DNA from: Fortiea contorta PCC 7126
GTDB lineage: Bacteria > Cyanobacteriota > Cyanobacteriia > Cyanobacteriales > Nostocaceae
Direction of reading: 5' to 3'
DNA: 64,000 nt
Assembly (NCBI RefSeq): GCF_000332295.1
Contig: NZ_KB235930.1
Coordinates: 4,739,895 to 4,803,894, forward strand
The translations under genes were made by a program, and so were the position numbers. Under the pieces are notes generated by a model. The model saw only the letters and a list, made by a program, of their open reading frames with translations, made no database searches and was not told the origin of the DNA. Shown piece by piece: positions 1 through 9,019 of this stretch (position 1 is its first letter; the number at the start of each line of letters is the position of its first letter).

Positions 1-339
1 TCTATTCTCATTGTTGCGGTTTTGATATCATGCTTGTTTCCTCCATTGGCTTTTTCAGGAAACAGTAACCTTGCCCTTTTGGGAATGATTTTATGGGGTG
101 TAGGGATGGGGGCACAAGAATCAATTATGAAAGCTGCGGTTGCAGGGATGGTGCCAATAGACAAACGCGCTTCCGCTTATGGAATTTTCAGCGCAGGCTA
201 TGGCTTATCCTGGTTTTTAGGTAGCGCCTTAATGGGAATTCTTTATGATCGCTCTGTTGGCTCCTTGGTTGTCTTTTCAGTCGTTATCCAAGTTGCAGCA
301 ATTCCCATTTTTTGGCAAGTAAGAAGGCACAACATTTAA
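1..339 (+). CDS. MFS transporter, C-terminal part (cut by window edge)
   Basis: The reading frame is open from the first base and ends at 339. It encodes hydrophobic segments separated by short loops, with a Gly-rich stretch (residues MILWGVGMGAQESIMKAAVA) followed by a loop of the type DKRASAYGIFSAGYG. This is typical of helices 10-12 of major facilitator superfamily drug/sugar exporters, where bacterial members often carry an R-A-x-A-x-G motif after helix 10. Only the last ~110 residues are present, so substrate cannot be guessed. It points away from the minus-strand copper operon that follows, so it is probably an independent unit. Confidence 0.7.
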   Translation, partial: SILIVAVLISCLFPPLAFSGNSNLALLGMILWGVGMGAQESIMKAAVAGMVPIDKRASAYGIFSAGYGLSWFLGSALMGILYDRSVGSLVVFSVVIQVAAIPIFWQVRRHNI

Positions 340-412
340 GACTAGTTAGAGAGGCTTAAGCTCTTGGAGTGTTGGGGTAAAAGTAGCCAAAGGTAAAGTT
401 TATTGTTACCTC

Positions 413-934
413 CTACTGGACTTCTACCACACCACGAAACATATTCATCCCACAGGTAAATTGATATTGACCTGGTTTAGGAGGTGTAAATTCAATGGGA
501 GTGACGTGATTGAGAGCTAAATCTTGAGCAATGTGAAAATCAGGTAGTAAAACTTTCTCCAAACAGCTACTGGGGTCGCGGCGAAAGAAATTTAGCCGTA
601 CAGGTTGACCAGATTTTACAATTACACGAGAAGGTTCATAGCCTCCATCTACATTAATTGTTAGCTCTTGTATTCCTTGATCAATATTAGCTTTTATAGC
701 TTTGTTTTTACTGAATAGAAACCACCACAGTTCTAATCCAATTAATCCTAAACCGCCCAAAGTAACGCCGACTTTTAATGCTAGTGGTTGTTCAATGCGG
801 CGAAATTGACTAGTTTGTTCTGATGAATGTGTTGGCATTTCGGTTGGCATTTGTGCTGTTGCTACGCTTGATGCTGTACCAAACAGAAGTCCTAGCCCTG
901 CGATGCTCCCAAAAATCTTACTTTTGTTGAACAT
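413..934 (-). CDS. Membrane-anchored cupredoxin-domain protein
   Basis: 173 residues: an N-terminal signal/anchor, a Met/His segment (QMPTEMPTHSSE), a second transmembrane helix (LKVGVTLGGLGLIGLELWWF), then a cupredoxin-like domain ending TPPKPGQYQFTCGMNMFRG, where Cys, Met and upstream His are candidate copper ligands. An rbs GGAGG lies just before the ATG. It starts 22 bp after the end of copA, so it is the last gene of a copper operon and probably binds or relays copper on the periplasmic side. A close paralogue begins at 63765 in the same position after the second copA. Family assignment is by motif and context; the exact function (copper sink or oxidase) is not known. Confidence 0.75.
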   Translation of the reverse strand: MFNKSKIFGSIAGLGLLFGTASSVATAQMPTEMPTHSSEQTSQFRRIEQPLALKVGVTLGGLGLIGLELWWFLFSKNKAIKANIDQGIQELTINVDGGYEPSRVIVKSGQPVRLNFFRRDPSSCLEKVLLPDFHIAQDLALNHVTPIEFTPPKPGQYQFTCGMNMFRGVVEVQ

Positions 935-956
935 TTGTTAAATTCCTCCACAATTA

Positions 957-3224
957 TTAGATAGTTTTGGGATGAAAGTTACGCAAGCGTAAGGCATTCG
1001 TAACAACAGAAACAGAACTAAAAGCCATCGCTCCACCCGCAATAATTGGGTTGAGTAACCAGCCAAAGACAGGAAACAAAACTCCAGCAGCAATGGGAAT
1101 CCCAGCAACGTTGTAAATAAAGGCAAAGAAGAGATTTTGACGGATATTGCGAATAGTGGCACGGCTCAATTGAATTGCGGTAACAATACCTTGCAAGTCT
1201 CCAGAGATCAGGGTAATATCGCTGGCTGCGATCGCTACATCCGTTCCAGTTCCAATTGCAATCCCCACGTTGGCTTGAGCCAGTGCTGGCGCATCATTGA
1301 TACCATCACCCACCATTGCAACAATTTTCCCCTCTGCTTGCAATGCTTGTACTTGAGACGCTTTTTGGTCGGGTCGAACTTCTGCAACTACACGTCTGAT
1401 ACCAACTTCGCTGGCGATCGCTTCTGCTGTTTTGCGATTATCCCCTGTTAACATAACCACCTCTAAGCCTAACTTTTGTAGCGTTCTCACAACTGCTACT
1501 GAAGAAGGTTTAAGTGCATCAGCAATTCCCATCAAGCCTTGAATTTGCCCATCCACAGCAATTAAAATAGCTGTTTTACCAGCAGCTTCCAAAGAAGCTT
1601 TGCGCTCTTGGAGAGTGCGAGTGTCGATATTTAATTCTTCCATCCAACGTTGAGTACCAATTTGTACCAAGTGGTCTGAAACAAAGCCTTGGACACCACT
1701 GCCGGCGATCGCTTCAAATTTTTGAGCCTCTATCAGTTCCACTTGCTGAGATTGAGCATACCTAACCACCGCTTCAGCTAATGGATGTTCTGAATTTCGT
1801 TCTACAGACGCTGCCAACTGCAAAAGTTTTAACTCATTACTATTAGCTGTGCCATTAACAGTAACAAAGTCAGTAACAGTGGGTTTTCCCTGTGTTAAAG
1901 TTCCAGTTTTATCTAGCACAATGGTTTGGATTCTATGAGCAAGTTCTAGACTTTCAGCACCTTTAATTAAAATGCCATTCTCTGCGCCCTTGCCCGTTCC
2001 TACCATCACTGAAGTTGGTGTGGCTAAACCCAATGCACAAGGACAAGCGATAATCAGCACTCCGACTGTGGTGATTAGGGCTAATGTCAAGTTGCCCATG
2101 ACATTAAACCAAATGACAAAGGCAGCGATCGCAATAGCTATTACTGCTGGCACAAACCATCCCGTTACTTGATCTGCTAAACGTTGAATTGGTGCTTTAG
2201 AGCCTTGAGCTTGTTGCACCATTTTGACGATTTGAGACAAAAAAGTGTCTTTTCCAACGCGGGTTGCTCGGAATTTAAAGCTACCTGTTTTGTTAATTGT
2301 GGCTCCAATTACTTCATCTCCCGGTTGCTTTTTAACTGGCAAACTTTCACCAGTCACCATCGCTTCATCAACATTGGAAGCACCCTCTACTACTTCTCCA
2401 TCAACAGGAATTTTTTCACCCGGACGCACCAAAATTACATCACCAATTTGAACTTCCTGGATGGGAACATCAATTTCTTGGCCATTTCTGATTACTCTGG
2501 CATCTCTGGCTTGTAAACCGATGAGTTTGCGGATGGCTTCAGAAGTTTGTCCCTTAGCACGATTCTCAAATAGCCTTCCTAGCAAAATTAAGGTGGTAAT
2601 GACTGCTGCTGCTTCATAGTACACATCAGGCATCAGTCCAGCAGACGTAAAAAAACTTGGGAAAACAGTAGCAAACAGTGAATAAAAATACGCTGCACCA
2701 GTACCGATAGCAACTAAAGTATCCATAGTTGCTGTATGACGTTTAAAGGCTTTCCAGGCATTTTTGAAGAAGTCCGCACCGCACCAGAACAAGACAGGGG
2801 TTGCTAGTACCAACTGTACCCAAGGATTGTCTAGCCACAATGTCCGAATCCAAGGTAGATTCAGTCCTATCATGGCAGAAATTGACCCCAGTACAATCAA
2901 AGTGCTGAGGATTGCTCCTACAACTAGCTTGTGGGTAAGTGTGCGTAATTCTGCTTCACGGGCGGTTTTTTCCGCATCATCCTCTCCAGTAATCATTTCT
3001 TGCTCCTGGAGTGAGTAAGATGAGTATCCGGCAGCATCTATAGCGCCTTGGATTGTTTCCAGATTGGTGCGCTTGGGGTCGTATTGAATAGTAGCCTGCT
3101 CCGCACCAAAATTGACGTTACAGTCGCTCACCCCAGGAACAGAACGAATTGCTTCTTCAATGTTGTTGGCGCATGAGGCACAACTCATACCTCGAAGTTT
3201 AAGATTCAGAGTATCTATAGCCAT
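957..3224 (-). CDS. copA: Copper-exporting P1B-type ATPase CopA (copy 1)
   Basis: 755 residues with the full architecture of Cu(I) exporters: one N-terminal heavy-metal domain (GMSCASC, Cys15 and Cys18), eight predicted membrane helices, the TGES actuator motif ([15 protein letters not shown]), the intramembrane CPC ([15 protein letters not shown]), the [12 protein letters not shown] phosphorylation site, SEHPLAEAV and the [10 protein letters not shown] hinge. It should pump cuprous ions out of the cytoplasm or into thylakoids at the cost of ATP. It follows a small HMA protein and precedes a cupredoxin, and no separate promoter is obvious, so it is probably read from the MerR-type promoter at 3805-3836. 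A second, very similar copA lies at 61492-63753. Confidence 0.95.
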   Translation of the reverse strand: MAIDTLNLKLRGMSCASCANNIEEAIRSVPGVSDCNVNFGAEQATIQYDPKRTNLETIQGAIDAAGYSSYSLQEQEMITGEDDAEKTAREAELRTLTHKLVVGAILSTLIVLGSISAMIGLNLPWIRTLWLDNPWVQLVLATPVLFWCGADFFKNAWKAFKRHTATMDTLVAIGTGAAYFYSLFATVFPSFFTSAGLMPDVYYEAAAVITTLILLGRLFENRAKGQTSEAIRKLIGLQARDARVIRNGQEIDVPIQEVQIGDVILVRPGEKIPVDGEVVEGASNVDEAMVTGESLPVKKQPGDEVIGATINKTGSFKFRATRVGKDTFLSQIVKMVQQAQGSKAPIQRLADQVTGWFVPAVIAIAIAAFVIWFNVMGNLTLALITTVGVLIIACPCALGLATPTSVMVGTGKGAENGILIKGAESLELAHRIQTIVLDKTGTLTQGKPTVTDFVTVNGTANSNELKLLQLAASVERNSEHPLAEAVVRYAQSQQVELIEAQKFEAIAGSGVQGFVSDHLVQIGTQRWMEELNIDTRTLQERKASLEAAGKTAILIAVDGQIQGLMGIADALKPSSVAVVRTLQKLGLEVVMLTGDNRKTAEAIASEVGIRRVVAEVRPDQKASQVQALQAEGKIVAMVGDGINDAPALAQANVGIAIGTGTDVAIAASDITLISGDLQGIVTAIQLSRATIRNIRQNLFFAFIYNVAGIPIAAGVLFPVFGWLLNPIIAGGAMAFSSVSVVTNALRLRNFHPKTI

Positions 3225-3383
3225 ATATGCTCTTTAGCTGCTGCTTTAACTGAGTTCTAAGAACGGAGTTTTGGTGTGGTTGATAGCCCAGTACCGTTAC
3301 TTAGCTTTGCCTGTGTGCTTTTCAGGCAACGTTACTAGGCGTTGCCTTGCTCTGTTTGCTGGCCTATCCTTTGTTGATGGCTT

Positions 3384-3578
3384 TTAAGTGACAGAATAGC
3401 CAGCAGTAGTAATTGCTTCCTTAATAACTGTTTCGTCAGCATTTGTGTCCACTAAGACAACTTTTGTTTTTGGATCTGCTTGAACCGTAGCAGTAGGATC
3501 GACTGTTTTGACTGCTTTAGTAATGGTGTCTCCACAAGCAGAACAAGCCATGTTAGGAACTTTTAGTTGGAGTGTCAT
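3384..3578 (-). CDS. Small HMA-domain copper chaperone (CopZ-like)
   Basis: 64 residues forming a single heavy-metal-associated domain: beta strand MTLQLKVPNMACSAC with the CxxC-type MACSAC metal site at residues 10-15, and the closing ITTAGYSVT strand. It resembles CopZ/Atx1-type cytosolic copper chaperones that hand Cu(I) to CopA. It is the first gene after a MerR-type promoter (3805-3836) and lies 160 bp before copA, so it is likely co-transcribed with copA and the cupredoxin gene. Length is right for the family. Confidence 0.85.
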   Translation of the reverse strand: MTLQLKVPNMACSACGDTITKAVKTVDPTATVQADPKTKVVLVDTNADETVIKEAITTAGYSVT

Positions 3579-3665
3579 AACGTTAAAAACCTTAAATTTG
3601 GATAGTAAAAAGATAGAGTTAAGAAAATTAGGAGTTGAAGACTCAAATGGTTTACGACTTTAGCT

Positions 3666-3760
3666 AGCAGGATAACCAGAATTAGCGACACCGAATAGCC
3701 CGTCGTAGACATCGCTTCTTTGATTGCTGTTTCAGATGGCATAACTGGAAGTACGCAAGC
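3666..3760 (-). pseudogene. Remnant of a second HMA chaperone
   Basis: Between the operon promoter and the intact HMA gene, the minus strand encodes MPSETAIKEAMSTTGYSVS, which matches the end of the neighbouring chaperone (DETVIKEAITTAGYSVT). No CxxC half is left upstream. This looks like a tandem duplicate that decayed, leaving a long leader in front of the functional gene. Confidence 0.55.
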
Positions 3761-3804
3761 TGCTACAGCTTTAAACTCTCTGAAGTGTGTTACTTCATAA
3801 ATTC

Positions 3805-3836
3805 ATCTTAGACTCTCTAGCTGGATGGAGAGTCAA
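3805..3836 (-). promoter_or_regulatory. MerR-type promoter/operator of copper operon 1
   Basis: Reading on the minus strand: TTGACT at 3836-3831, a 20-bp spacer carrying the imperfect dyad CTCTC..AGAGAG centred on AGCT, then TAAGAT at 3810-3805. A 19-20 bp spacer with a centred dyad is the hallmark of MerR/CueR-activated promoters. Four other promoters in the window share the TTGACTCT start and the 20-bp spacing (43262, 43451, 44011, 61411). Confidence 0.75.
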
Positions 3837-4047
3837 GAGGTTTTACCAAATTTTTTTTAATGGTTTCAAAAATATTGCATGAGATGTGTCCAAAGTATCT
3901 GCGACGAGAATTGCAGTCGTTGCACCTGTATTTCCCTACTAATGAGGCTGGGGTGGGTAGTAAGCCCGCCCACCATTACTGCTTTTAGCTAGGTCAGTCC
4001 TTTTTGGAGAAACTAAGTTACTACCTACTCGAACGATTAAAAGTATT

Positions 4048-4701
4048 TCAATTTTGAGTACTCATTGCTTGGAGCAACTCTTGCATTTGAGCAATTTCAG
4101 CACTTTGACTCTTAGCAATGGATTGAGCTAAATTTCTAATTTCGGGATGCCTAGCATTGTTACCAACCATGCCTGCCATCATGGTCGCCATTCGGTGATG
4201 GCGCGTCATTTGACGGAGAAATTCCTGGTCAAAGTTAGGCGCATTTTGCAGGGCTGTCATCATCTCCTTATCCATCATCTCTTGCTGCTGCATGGCAATC
4301 TTCATTGCCTCGTCCATGCCGTTACCCATATTCATGCCAGTTGTGGGGACTTCTTTGCCGTACCACTGCTTGTACCAAGCCTGCATTTGCTGAATTTCAC
4401 GGGTTTGGTCTGAAATAATGGATTGTGCTAGCTTTTTGACTTCAGGGCTTTTGGCTCGGCTCAAAGCCATCTGAGCCATCTCAGTAGCACTTTGATGATG
4501 AGGAATCATCATTTCGATAAACGATTTATCCACTTCAGCCCTCATGTTCATTCCACCACGCATAGGGCTTGTGTTTGTTGGATTGGGAGCTTCTACTTGA
4601 TTGCGATCGTTGGCTTTGGCGCTGTTAATGATGGGAAAAGCTGCGATCGTAGTGCCTGTCAGTAGAGCAACAAGACTGTAGGTTAAAACTTTTTTGTTCA
4701 T
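4048..4701 (-). CDS. DUF305 secreted protein
   Basis: 217 residues with a cleavable signal peptide (about residues 1-30, ending in SAKANDR) and two DUF305 repeats, each with the ferritin-like helical signature: FIEMMIPHHQSATEMAQMAL and FLRQMTRHHRMATMMAGM. The segments are rich in Met and His, which fits periplasmic metal binding. DUF305 proteins commonly accompany copper and silver resistance genes. It lies directly upstream of the MerR-controlled copper operon in the same orientation, but no 20-bp-spacer promoter is visible in front of it. Confidence 0.85.
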   Translation of the reverse strand: MNKKVLTYSLVALLTGTTIAAFPIINSAKANDRNQVEAPNPTNTSPMRGGMNMRAEVDKSFIEMMIPHHQSATEMAQMALSRAKSPEVKKLAQSIISDQTREIQQMQAWYKQWYGKEVPTTGMNMGNGMDEAMKIAMQQQEMMDKEMMTALQNAPNFDQEFLRQMTRHHRMATMMAGMVGNNARHPEIRNLAQSIAKSQSAEIAQMQELLQAMSTQN

Positions 4702-5723
4702 TTTAATGACTTCTATTCAAGGAAATAAGTGGTTTAGAGAATGTCAACTCCCAATCAGGGATTTTGCTAGGCGTTGTCAATACGCGCCCTAAAATCATTG
4801 GTTAGAAACGATAGTCTTGGTCTATCTGTCCTTCCCTACTTGAAAGGCAAATTAGCTAGCATATATTCAGCTTTTATACCTCAGATAAGTTAGGCTACAC
4901 CTATAGATTCGTAGTTTTAGCCATAATTTTTTCCCTAGCTAAATAAATGAATCAGTTATGAAGCTGTAGTTATGCTTCTAATAATTCACACTAGGCAATT
5001 GTCAGTGAAAAAGCATCTACCTAATGATACGATGCTAATTTATTCCTCATGAGATGTCTAAATTTCATGCTGATTTCATTTTGGTATGCTACAAATTTTA
5101 GCTAATAAGTTATAAAAATTTTATATAAAAAATCAATCAATTTTGATATCATGTCTAGACAAACGCTACATACAAATTCTCTTTAAAAGAAAAGTGATAA
5201 TCAAAATTTGCCTTTATAACACGTGCTTCTACAATAATTTTTTTAGTTTCAAAAAGTAGAAGTTTGATTACTTTTATAAATAATTTCAATTTTATAAATA
5301 TTATTTATCAAAAAATTATTCCTGTCATTTATGATTTTCTTTGACTTATAAAATCTGTGTAAAATTTATATCCTGCAAAAAATAGTAAATTAACAAAGCA
5401 TACAACTATGAAATTCACATGAAATCCTTATAAAAATTAAATTAGCTAATAATATATCATTAGGTAGATATTAGTTTATTTACAAAATCTGATTAAATTA
5501 AAAGTGAATTGTACTGGCTTGTTCTCCCGTACAGATACTATTTTTAAAGCAATGAAAACGAGCGAGCCTAGCGCTAATGTTCAAGCAGATATCAAAATCA
5601 AGATTGTGTTAGTCAAAACTTAGGAATCTAAAACAGCAATCAAGGAAGCGTACCTTTGCTCGGCGTAGCCATCGCTGCCTTTGGCTATCCTGCCACTTGA
5701 ACAACAAATGTAAAAGCTAAACT
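4702..5723. other. AT-rich intergenic region
   Basis: About 1 kb without a convincing gene; frames are short and interrupted by stops. It holds one ATTTCAT direct repeat (5062-5079) and, at 5640-5690, a degenerate copy of the Nostoc-type GC-rich interspersed repeat (CGGCGTAGCCATCGC). I see no RNA gene here. Confidence 0.6.
5062..5079 (+). promoter_or_regulatory. TTCAT direct repeat (response-regulator box)
   Basis: ATTTCATGCTGATTTCAT: two TTCAT cores 11 bp apart, followed after about 8 bp by TATGCT as a possible -10. It matches the repeat found in front of the two-component system and DUF2808 genes further right. No gene begins close downstream, so its target is unclear. Confidence 0.45.
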
Positions 5724-6389
5724 ATGTTTCCTAATTCAACCGTATTGAGAACTATTTTTTTGGACACTGGGGTACTAATTGCCCTACTCGTAGGCATTGG
5801 ATTCTGGTGGCGAACAGCTGTTCGCCACTACTATCTGCCCTGTCCATTCTGGCTGGCCTGGCTTTTAGAAAATCCATACATGGAGACTCTGGCAGGCAGT
5901 TCAGTCATTCTCGACCGTCTTAACCTCTCCCCTGAGATGCAGGTAATTGATATAGGAAGTGGAACGGGTCGTGTTGCCATTCCTGCTGCTAGAAGAGTAG
6001 CACCAAATGGTCAGGTAGTGGCACTTGATAGCCAGTCAGGTATGTTGCAAAAGCTAGAGCAAAAGGCAAGTGCAAACAGTGTAACTAACATTCGGACGTT
6101 TCTGAGCAGAATTGAGCCGGGAGTACTAGAACGTAACAAGTTTGATAGAGCATTGTTGGTGGCAGTATTAGGTGAAATTCCAGATCGGGAGGCAGCACTT
6201 CAAGAGATATTTGCCGCTCTTAAGCCAAATGGCATTCTTTCCATCACTGAGGTCATTCCTGACCCCCACTATCAAACGCTTGGCACTGTTCGCCGTTTGG
6301 CTGAAGCAGCCGGATTTATACCTAGTGATTATTACGGTAACTTTTTGGTTTTTACAATGAACTTTATGAAGCCAAATACGGCATACTAG
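5724..6389 (+). CDS. Membrane-anchored class I SAM-dependent methyltransferase
   Basis: 221 residues. An N-terminal hydrophobic helix (TIFLDTGVLIALLVGIGFWW) is followed by a Rossmann methyltransferase fold: motif I VIDIGSGTGRVAIPAA, motif II VVALDSQ, and motif-IV-like FDRALLVAVLGEIPD. The arrangement resembles UbiE/arsenite-type methyltransferases (Methyltransf_11/25). The substrate cannot be told; no Cys triad typical of arsenite methyltransferase is visible. It is followed by a small membrane protein on the same strand and is convergent with the DevBCA operon. Confidence 0.75.
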   Translation: MFPNSTVLRTIFLDTGVLIALLVGIGFWWRTAVRHYYLPCPFWLAWLLENPYMETLAGSSVILDRLNLSPEMQVIDIGSGTGRVAIPAARRVAPNGQVVALDSQSGMLQKLEQKASANSVTNIRTFLSRIEPGVLERNKFDRALLVAVLGEIPDREAALQEIFAALKPNGILSITEVIPDPHYQTLGTVRRLAEAAGFIPSDYYGNFLVFTMNFMKPNTAY

Positions 6390-6524
6390 CACAAATTAGG
6401 TTGGCAACCGCTTAAAACTATGTCATTTCAATATTGAGCATGTTGCAGCTATAACTCTCAACTCAAGTACACAATTCAAAAGTAGATAACTAAAAACTTA
6501 AGACTGATTTGGAATGGAGGAAAA

Positions 6525-7100
6525 ATGAATCTGACATCTGAGCAAGTTCACTGGATTGGCGGAGTTGCATTTACTATTGTCGCTGTGCTGCTCATCTTAT
6601 ATAAAACTCGTGTGATAAGAGCGGGCTGGTTATCTTATTTGCTTCCTTTATTATTGATTGGTTACGGAGTGGAAAGCCTTATAGATCCGCTGGTGCATGG
6701 TACAGCAAAACCTCAAAACTATGGTGCTGAAAGCCTACAGCATATAATACAGGGCACACTAATGCTGATTGTTGGTGGTGTAGAATGGCTTCGTGCTGGT
6801 GGACAGCTAAAACATTATGGCTGGGGATTGCTTCTGCCACTCGGTCTTATTGGGGTTGGGGGCGTGTTTATGTTTCATGCCCAGCATGAAGCTAATGTTC
6901 CTCCTTTGCTTCTTCTGGTTCAACATCGCATCTTTGCAATCACTCTTTGGATTACTGCTGCTGCCAAAGCCCTAGCTGAATGGCCAAACAAAAACTCTCA
7001 AGCCTTTTCAATAGCCTGGCTTCTCCCACTTCTCCTGTTTGGCTTAGAATTGCTGGTCTACAGCGAAGGAGGTAATTCCTCAACCCACAGTATTCATTGA
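6525..7100 (+). CDS. Hypothetical multi-pass membrane protein
   Basis: 191 residues with a rbs-like GGAGG before the ATG and about six predicted hydrophobic helices (for example GGVAFTIVAVLLILY and YLLPLLLIGYGVESLI). It carries several His (LVHG, HYGW, MFHAQHE, QHR) that could bind a metal, as in other small membrane proteins of copper loci. I do not recognise the family. It follows the methyltransferase gene by 135 bp and may belong to the same metal-resistance group. Confidence 0.6.
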   Translation: MNLTSEQVHWIGGVAFTIVAVLLILYKTRVIRAGWLSYLLPLLLIGYGVESLIDPLVHGTAKPQNYGAESLQHIIQGTLMLIVGGVEWLRAGGQLKHYGWGLLLPLGLIGVGGVFMFHAQHEANVPPLLLLVQHRIFAITLWITAAAKALAEWPNKNSQAFSIAWLLPLLLFGLELLVYSEGGNSSTHSIH

Positions 7101-7132
7101 TTACACAAGTATGCAAATAGTAATCCTCAGTC

Positions 7133-7831
7133 CTAACAATTTACCAAATGTCCATCTTCCATATGAACGATGCGGTCAGCAATATCAAGAATGCGATTGT
7201 CGTGAGTAACCATTAAAACAGCACAACCCTGTTCCTTAGCCAAACGCTGCATGAGTTCCACTACATCCCGACCTGATTTACTATCCAAAGCAGCAGTGGG
7301 TTCATCAGCTAAAACCAGTTTCGGATGACTTACCAAAGCACGAGCAACAGCAACTCTTTGTTTCTGTCCACCAGATAAATCATCAGGATAGTAATTCACT
7401 CGATGCCCCAAACCAACAGCTTCCAGCATAATTTTGGATTTAGCTTCAGCTTGTTGATGATCAAATTCTTTATGCAGTTCCAGTGACATTTGAACATTCT
7501 GGCAAGCGCTCAAAAATCGCAGCAAATTGTGAGCCTGAAAGATATAGCCAATATTTCGTCGAATTTGGACTAATTGTTGATCATTAGCTTTGTACAATTC
7601 ATGTCCTAAAACTTTGAGTCTTCCCTCTTGGACAGACCGCAAGCCTCCCATCAAAGTGAGCAGGGTTGTTTTACCTGAACCCGACTGCCCCATCAAAATA
7701 ACTACTTCACTAGGGTAAATTTCTAGGTTTATGTCAAATAAAACTTGTTTCTGTAATGCTCCTTGACCAAAGTAGTGATTGAGATTTTGAATAGAAATAA
7801 TAGAGTTTTGTTGTAACATTTGTTCATTCAA
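7133..7831 (-). CDS. devA: ABC exporter ATPase, DevA/MacB type
   Basis: 232 residues with Walker A GQSGSGKTT, Q-loop, signature LSGGQKQR, Walker B LVLADEPTA and the switch His (MVTHDN). The lack of membrane helices and the neighbours place it in the DevBCA/MacAB/LolD family, where it powers export of glycolipids or other hydrophobic products through a TolC-like channel. It is the last gene of the long minus-strand operon, 21 bp after devC. In Anabaena the DevBCA exporter moves heterocyst glycolipids; here the context suggests export of the product of the upstream enzymes. Confidence 0.85.
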   Translation of the reverse strand: MNEQMLQQNSIISIQNLNHYFGQGALQKQVLFDINLEIYPSEVVILMGQSGSGKTTLLTLMGGLRSVQEGRLKVLGHELYKANDQQLVQIRRNIGYIFQAHNLLRFLSACQNVQMSLELHKEFDHQQAEAKSKIMLEAVGLGHRVNYYPDDLSGGQKQRVAVARALVSHPKLVLADEPTAALDSKSGRDVVELMQRLAKEQGCAVLMVTHDNRILDIADRIVHMEDGHLVNC

Positions 7832-7852
7832 GTAGAAATATCTCTTATACTA

Positions 7853-9004
7853 TTAAAAAATATCTGCTGGATCTGCTGCTCTCAATTTACGTACAGCGAT
7901 CGCGCCAGAAATAGTACACATTAAAATTGTCAAACCTAAAACAAATGCAGAACGACCAGCACTCATAAAAATTGGTAAAAAAGTTGCAGCTTTGGTCAAT
8001 TCATATAAACCAAAAGAAATGCCTAAACCAGGAATATAGCCAAAAATTGCTAAAATTAGAGCTTCTTGAAAAACAACACGCAATAAATAATTATCTGTGA
8101 AGCCCATAGCCTTGAGGGTGGCGTACTCGGCTAAATGTTCGTTGACATCAGTGAAAAGGATTTGATACACAATGATTATACCAACCACAAATCCCATCCC
8201 TGTACCGAGTGCAAACATAAAGCCAATCGGTGTACTTGTACGCCAATATTCTTTTTCAAACTCGATGAATTCTTGGTAAGTAAGTAATCTAACATCTTTA
8301 GGCAGTTTAGCAACTATATTATTCAGTGTTCTTTGTTGATCTACACCAGGTTTGAGAGTAATTAAGCCAATATCAATTTCTCCATTACGACGATTTTTAA
8401 ACAAACGCAAGAAATTTTGGTCACTGGTAATTAAATTTCCATCTGCTGCAAAGGAAGGGCCAAGAGTAAACAAGCCAACAGTTTTAATTCTGTAGTTACT
8501 AATTTCTGTTATTACCTGTTTGTCTCGCTCAAATTGTGCAGCAATTGGCCCATATTCAGAACGGGAAGAACGGTCAAACAGAAAAGTATCAGGCAATTTT
8601 AACTTATTGAGATTTTGATTGACTTCCGGTAAGTTAAATACTAGTTTTTCAGGTTCAAAACCGAATACAAATATGGCTCGATAATCGGCATTAGCTGGAT
8701 TTTTCCAATCAGCAAAATCGACATAAACAGGGCTGACAGAATTAACCCCTTCAAAGCCTGATACTTGGTAGAGACGACGTGAAGAAAACTGTCTCATATA
8801 AGCAAGAGACTTAGAACGGGGACTAATCATCACCAAGTCCGCTTTTAAAGTGGTATGGAAGCGTGCAGCACTATCATAAAGCGCACCCTCAAATCCTAAC
8901 TGCATAAACATGAGAATATTGGAAAAACTAATACCCGCCATAGCAACAATCATGCGAGATTTTTCGCGGGTAAGTTGTAACCAAGCTAAACGTATTTTAG
9001 ACAT
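7853..9004 (-). CDS. devC: ABC exporter permease, DevC type
   Basis: 383 residues. N-terminal membrane helix (MIVAMAGISFSNILMFMQL), a large periplasmic domain (about residues 45-260), then three more helices in a FtsX-like domain (GMGFVVGIIIVYQILFTDV, LILAIFGYIPGLGISF, FVLGLTILMCTISGA). This is the MacB/FtsX-like permease layout, and the sequence style (EHLAEYATLKAMGFT) is typical of cyanobacterial DevC. It lies between the membrane fusion protein and the ATPase, 15 bp after devB. Confidence 0.85.
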   Translation of the reverse strand: MSKIRLAWLQLTREKSRMIVAMAGISFSNILMFMQLGFEGALYDSAARFHTTLKADLVMISPRSKSLAYMRQFSSRRLYQVSGFEGVNSVSPVYVDFADWKNPANADYRAIFVFGFEPEKLVFNLPEVNQNLNKLKLPDTFLFDRSSRSEYGPIAAQFERDKQVITEISNYRIKTVGLFTLGPSFAADGNLITSDQNFLRLFKNRRNGEIDIGLITLKPGVDQQRTLNNIVAKLPKDVRLLTYQEFIEFEKEYWRTSTPIGFMFALGTGMGFVVGIIIVYQILFTDVNEHLAEYATLKAMGFTDNYLLRVVFQEALILAIFGYIPGLGISFGLYELTKAATFLPIFMSAGRSAFVLGLTILMCTISGAIAVRKLRAADPADIF

Positions 9005-9019
9005 AATAACTAGTACTAT

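Noticed and set aside
1137-3018. Plus-strand open frames across the copA gene (for example 1972-2172, 2184-2516)
   Set aside because: They are antisense shadows of a strongly conserved ATPase gene and have no rbs or family motifs.
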